From DATKXO01 sp035528995 (lineage in GTDB: Bacteria > Planctomycetota > Phycisphaerae > UBA1845), in NCBI GenBank assembly GCA_035528995.1, contig DATKXO010000345.1, positions 1-10,137 of the forward strand: DNA of 10,137 nt, read 5' to 3'. The position numbers and the translations under genes were made by a program. Positions within the stretch are counted from its first letter, which is position 1. Each line of letters starts with the position of its first letter. This document shows positions 8,465 through 10,137 of this stretch, piece by piece. Below the pieces are notes generated by a model that was given only the letters and a program-made list of their open reading frames with translations, ran no database searches and was not told the origin of the DNA.

Positions 8465-8505
8465 CTCTGGATCAGTTAGTCCAGGTTCGAGTTCTGGTTC
8501 CCCAG
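8465..8505 (+). tRNA. 3' part of tRNA-Gln(CUG), probable attR core
   Basis: Read on the plus strand: anticodon loop CT-CTG-GA (8465-8471), stem 3' strand TCAGT (8472-8476), variable TAGT (8477-8480), T stem CCAGG/TCTGG around loop TTCGAGT (8481-8497), acceptor 3' strand TTCCCCA (8498-8504) and discriminator G (8505). A72 with G73 (implying U1-A72) and the CTG anticodon fit tRNA-Gln. CCA is not encoded (TCC follows). The sequence 5' of the anticodon loop does not pair with TCAGT, and the integrase start occupies that space, so no full tRNA exists here. T61 replaces the near-universal C61, giving a G-U pair, as expected of a non-functional copy. The homology beginning in the anticodon loop matches a known crossover position of tRNA-targeting tyrosine integrases. 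The element would lie to the left. Confidence 0.65.
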
Positions 8506-8511
8506 TCCCCG

Positions 8512-8547
8512 AAGCCCCTGCAAGGCAACCTCTTGCGGGGGCTTTTC
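8512..8547 (+). terminator. Rho-independent terminator behind the tRNA-Gln remnant
   Basis: AAGCCCCTGCAAG (8512-8524) pairs with CTTGCGGGGGCTT (8532-8544) as a 13-bp stem with one G-U pair and a 7-base loop, followed by TTCGTTT. It starts seven bases after the discriminator base, the usual arrangement for a tRNA gene's own terminator. This supports the view that the DNA from here rightwards is the original host side of the insertion site. Confidence 0.75.
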
Positions 8548-8608
8548 GTTTCCGGCTCTCCGGTGCCGATCCTGTCGCGCTACGCCGGTGCTACTCCGGG
8601 CGCGATGA

Positions 8609-8633
8609 ACAAGCCCGGCCGTGGGGCCGGGCT
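8609..8633. terminator. GC-rich hairpin between the tRNA terminator and arsG
   Basis: AGCCCGGCC (8612-8620) and GGCCGGGCT (8625-8633) form a perfect 9-bp stem around GTGG. On the minus strand it is followed by TGTTC, so it could terminate transcripts reading out of arsG, although the U-tract is poor and the arsG stop is about 210 bases away. It shares a 13-base 5' arm with a second hairpin upstream of arsF (10069-10081). Confidence 0.35.
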
Positions 8634-8716
8634 CGTGTCGGGTTTCACCTCTCGGGCCCGCTCTGGGGCTCGCGCCTGTCCGCAAAGGCCGCTGCGCGGG
8701 CCCGGGCAGCAGGCCG

Positions 8717-8868
8717 GGGGACCTAACGGCGACGGCCAGGTCGGCATCGCCGACCTGGTCGCCCTGGCCGATAGCTACGGCGCCAACCTTGCCAGTGGCG
8801 CGGCCCCCGTCGCCGCCGCCCCGAAGGCGGGGCCGTCTGCGCCCCTCTACGGCAGCGAAAGCCCGTAG
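8717..8868 (+). pseudogene. Dockerin-like C-terminal fragment, frameshifted
   Basis: The plus strand encodes NGDGQVGIADLVALADSYG (8725-8781), then a short Ala/Pro-rich tail to TAG at 8866-8868. This is half of a type I dockerin-like repeat: a calcium loop (N-x-D-G-x-x-x-x-x-D pattern) followed by the ADLxxLxxxYG helix, common near the C-termini of planctomycete secreted proteins. Just upstream, 8717-8724 reads GGG GAC CT in another frame. Adding one base between 8724 and 8725 restores the usual GDLNGDG, so a 1-base deletion is inferred. Nothing recognisable precedes it, and no start or ribosome site is seen. Its end overlaps the convergent arsG 3' end by 22 bases. It is best read as a gene tail left after rearrangement. 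A chance match is unlikely given the complete pattern, but the fragment is short. Confidence 0.55.
8818..8833 (-). terminator. Short GC hairpin just after arsG
   Basis: On the minus strand GCCCCG, CCTT, CGGGGC forms a perfect 6-bp stem 14 bases after the arsG stop codon. There is no U-tract. It may be a weak terminator or an mRNA 3'-end stabiliser; it also lies within the tail of the dockerin fragment on the other strand. Confidence 0.35.
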
Positions 8869-9551
8869 ATGTACCTCAGGCAGTAGTAGATGCCCGCGGC
8901 GATGAAGATCACGCCGGCGGCGGTGCGGACCCAGCGTTCGATCTGGGTCAGCCGGCCGAAGGCCTTGCCGAGGTACTGGCCGGCGAAGGCCATCAGGAAG
9001 GCGAAGCCGATCACCGGCAGGGCCGTGCCCACCCCGAACAGGGCCGGCAGCAACAGCGGGGAGCCTTGCCGGGCCGCCATCGGGACCAGGGTGAAGAAGA
9101 ACAGCCCCGCGGACACCGGGCAGAAGGACAGGGCGAACAGGATCCCCAGGATGCCCGCCCACCAGATGCCGCCGCCGCGGGCACGTTCCTGAATGCCCGC
9201 CCCGCCGAGGCGCAGCGAGCCCGTCCAGCCCAACATGCCCAGCAGCAGCATCCCCACCAGCACCAGGATCGGCCCCGTCGCCATCGGCCCGTACCGCTGC
9301 AGCGCCCGCGACAGGTCGCTGCCGCCGGAGAGGTGCCTGGCCAGCAGGGACACCAGCACCGCCGCCAGCGCCACATAGGCAATCGTCCTGCCCAGCACGT
9401 ACAGCGCCCCCGAGGCCAGCACCCGGCGCGTCGAGCCCAGGTCCTTGGCCAGGAACGAGATGGCGGCAATGTTCGTCGCCAGTGGGCAGGGGCTGATCGA
9501 CGTCTGAATCCCCAGCCACGCAGCCAACAGGATCGCAAACGCCATGCTCAT
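8847..9551 (-). CDS. arsG: ArsG-family (CcdA/DsbD-like) membrane transporter
   Basis: This 234-residue integral membrane protein has about six hydrophobic segments (near 5-23, 44-70, 88-110, 129-157, 164-190 and 206-226). Two conserved Cys-Pro motifs, SPCPLATN (C22) and LSFCPVSAG (C144), occupy the positions of the paired cysteines that carry electrons across the membrane in CcdA/DsbD. The sequence fits the family annotated as the ArsG permease for trivalent aromatic arsenicals, named after the arsEFG operon of Shewanella putrefaciens. The ATG at 9551 overlaps the arsF stop (ATGA), indicating translational coupling; a second ATG lies two codons later (9545) and could also be used. The transport substrate is not shown by the sequence. 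The paired cysteines fit a thiol-electron conduit serving the ArsF CxxC just as well. ArsE is not in the window. Confidence 0.82.
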   Translation of the reverse strand: MSMAFAILLAAWLGIQTSISPCPLATNIAAISFLAKDLGSTRRVLASGALYVLGRTIAYVALAAVLVSLLARHLSGGSDLSRALQRYGPMATGPILVLVGMLLLGMLGWTGSLRLGGAGIQERARGGGIWWAGILGILFALSFCPVSAGLFFFTLVPMAARQGSPLLLPALFGVGTALPVIGFAFLMAFAGQYLGKAFGRLTQIERWVRTAAGVIFIAAGIYYCLRYIYGLSLP

Positions 9552-10039
9552 GACCCACCCCCGTTCAGAAACTCCCGCACCGCGTCGCTGACGTAGCGGG
9601 CGAACTCGTCCTCGTCACCGATCTTGGCCCATACCTCGTCCAGGCGCCTGTGGGCCTCCTCGCTGCCGCCGCGCCATCGGACCAGCACCAGGCAACTGAC
9701 GCCCACGTCATACCGCCTGGCCAGGTCCTCCTCCTGCTGGAAGTCCACCGACCTCCATTCCAGACTGCCGTCGCCAAGCTGGGCGGCGAACTGCTCCTTC
9801 AGGATCGAATCCGCGCGGGCCTCGATGGCGTTGCAGGTGACACAGCGGATCGTCGAGTGCATGTAGTAGACCGTGACCTTGTCCTGGCGCGGAGCCGCCC
9901 CGTCCCCCGGCCCGGCCGGCGCGGCGGCCATGGGTGGCCCGCCGGACCGGCGGGTAACCTCCCTGCCCAGGGCGGAGCCGATGCTGATCAACACGAAGCC
10001 GATCAGCATGCGGCCCAGAATGACCTTTGCCGATTTCAT
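9548..10039 (-). CDS. arsF: ArsF-family membrane-anchored thioredoxin-fold protein
   Basis: This 163-residue protein has an N-terminal membrane anchor or uncleaved signal (about 9-25), an Ala/Pro/Gly-rich linker (about 33-52), and a thioredoxin-like domain with VYYMHSTIRCVTCNAIE carrying C66-x-x-C69. Then follow LEWRSVDF, VGVSCLVLV (an extra C116) and a C-terminal DEFARYVSDAVREFL. The pattern fits the ArsF family, named as a subunit of the nitroreductase acting on nitrophenyl arsenicals in the arsEFG operon. I chose the ATG at 10039 because GGAGGAG (10052-10046) stands six bases before it and the hydrophobic segment begins right after it. An in-frame ATG at 10135 would add 32 Gly/Pro/Arg-rich residues without a visible ribosome site. 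The gene overlaps arsG by 4 bases and the two must be co-transcribed. A nitroreductase cofactor site is not evident, so a general thiol-redox role in the periplasm is an equal alternative. Confidence 0.8.
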   Translation of the reverse strand: MKSAKVILGRMLIGFVLISIGSALGREVTRRSGGPPMAAAPAGPGDGAAPRQDKVTVYYMHSTIRCVTCNAIEARADSILKEQFAAQLGDGSLEWRSVDFQQEEDLARRYDVGVSCLVLVRWRGGSEEAHRRLDEVWAKIGDEDEFARYVSDAVREFLNGGGS

Positions 10040-10045
10040 CTGGCG

Positions 10046-10052
10046 CTCCTCC
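10046..10052 (-). promoter_or_regulatory. arsF: Ribosome binding site deciding the arsF start
   Basis: GGAGGAG on the minus strand lies six bases before the ATG at 10039. It is the only strong Shine-Dalgarno sequence in the 98 bases upstream and argues against the longer in-frame start at 10135. Confidence 0.7.
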
Positions 10053-10068
10053 AATTGGGGTGCTGAGG

Positions 10069-10095
10069 ACAAGCCCGGCCGATGCCCCGGGCCCG
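10069..10095 (-). promoter_or_regulatory. Hairpin in the arsF leader
   Basis: GCCCGG and CCGGGC, separated by 8 bases, form a 6-bp stem about 33 bases before the arsF ATG on the minus strand, followed by TTGTCC. A minus frame entering at the right edge stops at TAG 10122-10120 and could be the tail of an upstream gene, in which case the hairpin may be its terminator or an attenuator. There is too little sequence to decide. Confidence 0.3.
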
Positions 10096-10137
10096 TCCCC
10101 CCTCCCGATCGCGGAAAAGCTACCCGCCCGAGCAACT

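Noticed and set aside
8400..8505. A complete tRNA gene.
   Set aside because: No acceptor 5' strand (TGGGGAA), D arm or anticodon-stem 5' strand can be found upstream of the anticodon loop; the integrase coding sequence occupies that space.
7315..8868. A 517-codon plus frame across the integrase region.
   Set aside because: Most of it is antisense to the integrase. Only the last 50 or so codons carry a pattern (the dockerin-like fragment), and that part belongs to a different upstream frame.
10040..10135. A longer ArsF starting at the ATG at 10135.
   Set aside because: The extra 32 residues are Gly/Pro/Arg-rich and lack a ribosome site, whereas GGAGGAG stands six bases before the ATG at 10039, directly ahead of the membrane anchor.
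1..10137. CRISPR arrays or a recognisable phage-defence locus.
   Set aside because: No regularly spaced direct repeats and no defence-protein motifs were seen on either strand.

Overview
The window is GC-rich DNA, most likely from a planctomycete. Two hallmarks support this: a giant secreted-protein gene with a perfect N-terminal LEPR-XLL motif, and a stray dockerin-like calcium loop of the kind common at planctomycete protein C-termini. All surviving protein genes lie on the minus strand. A plus-strand tRNA-Gln remnant with its terminator, and a plus-strand dockerin remnant, lie between the two gene groups.

Layout, left to right. (1) 1-6797 (-): one uninterrupted frame of at least 2265 codons that runs off the left edge. 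It encodes the N-terminal part of a giant, repeat-built, probably cell-surface or exported protein. (2) 6798-7062: intergenic, with a 20-bp palindrome and a short tandem repeat upstream of the giant gene. (3) 7063-7396 (-): C-terminal scrap of a DDE transposase, in the same frame as and directly after the integrase stop. (4) 7408-8460 (-): a tyrosine integrase whose box II region looks duplicated by an in-frame fusion of two integrase types. (5) 8465-8505 (+): the 3' part of a tRNA-Gln(CUG), from anticodon loop to discriminator base, followed by a strong intrinsic terminator. (6) 8609-8868: hairpins and a frameshifted dockerin-like fragment. (7) 8847-10039 (-): an overlapping arsF-arsG pair, a thioredoxin-fold CxxC protein and a CcdA/DsbD-like membrane protein.

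Reading of the whole: the tRNA-Gln fragment lacks its 5' half and sits next to the integrase start, as expected for the distal attachment site (attR) of an integrated element. DNA to its left (integrase, transposase scrap, and possibly the giant gene) would be element cargo. DNA to its right (terminator, dockerin scrap, arsFG) would be the host side. The intact tRNA-Gln should then lie beyond the left edge. The transposase scrap and the altered integrase suggest the element is old and perhaps immobile. I found no CRISPR array, complete tRNA or rRNA, and no recognisable defence system.
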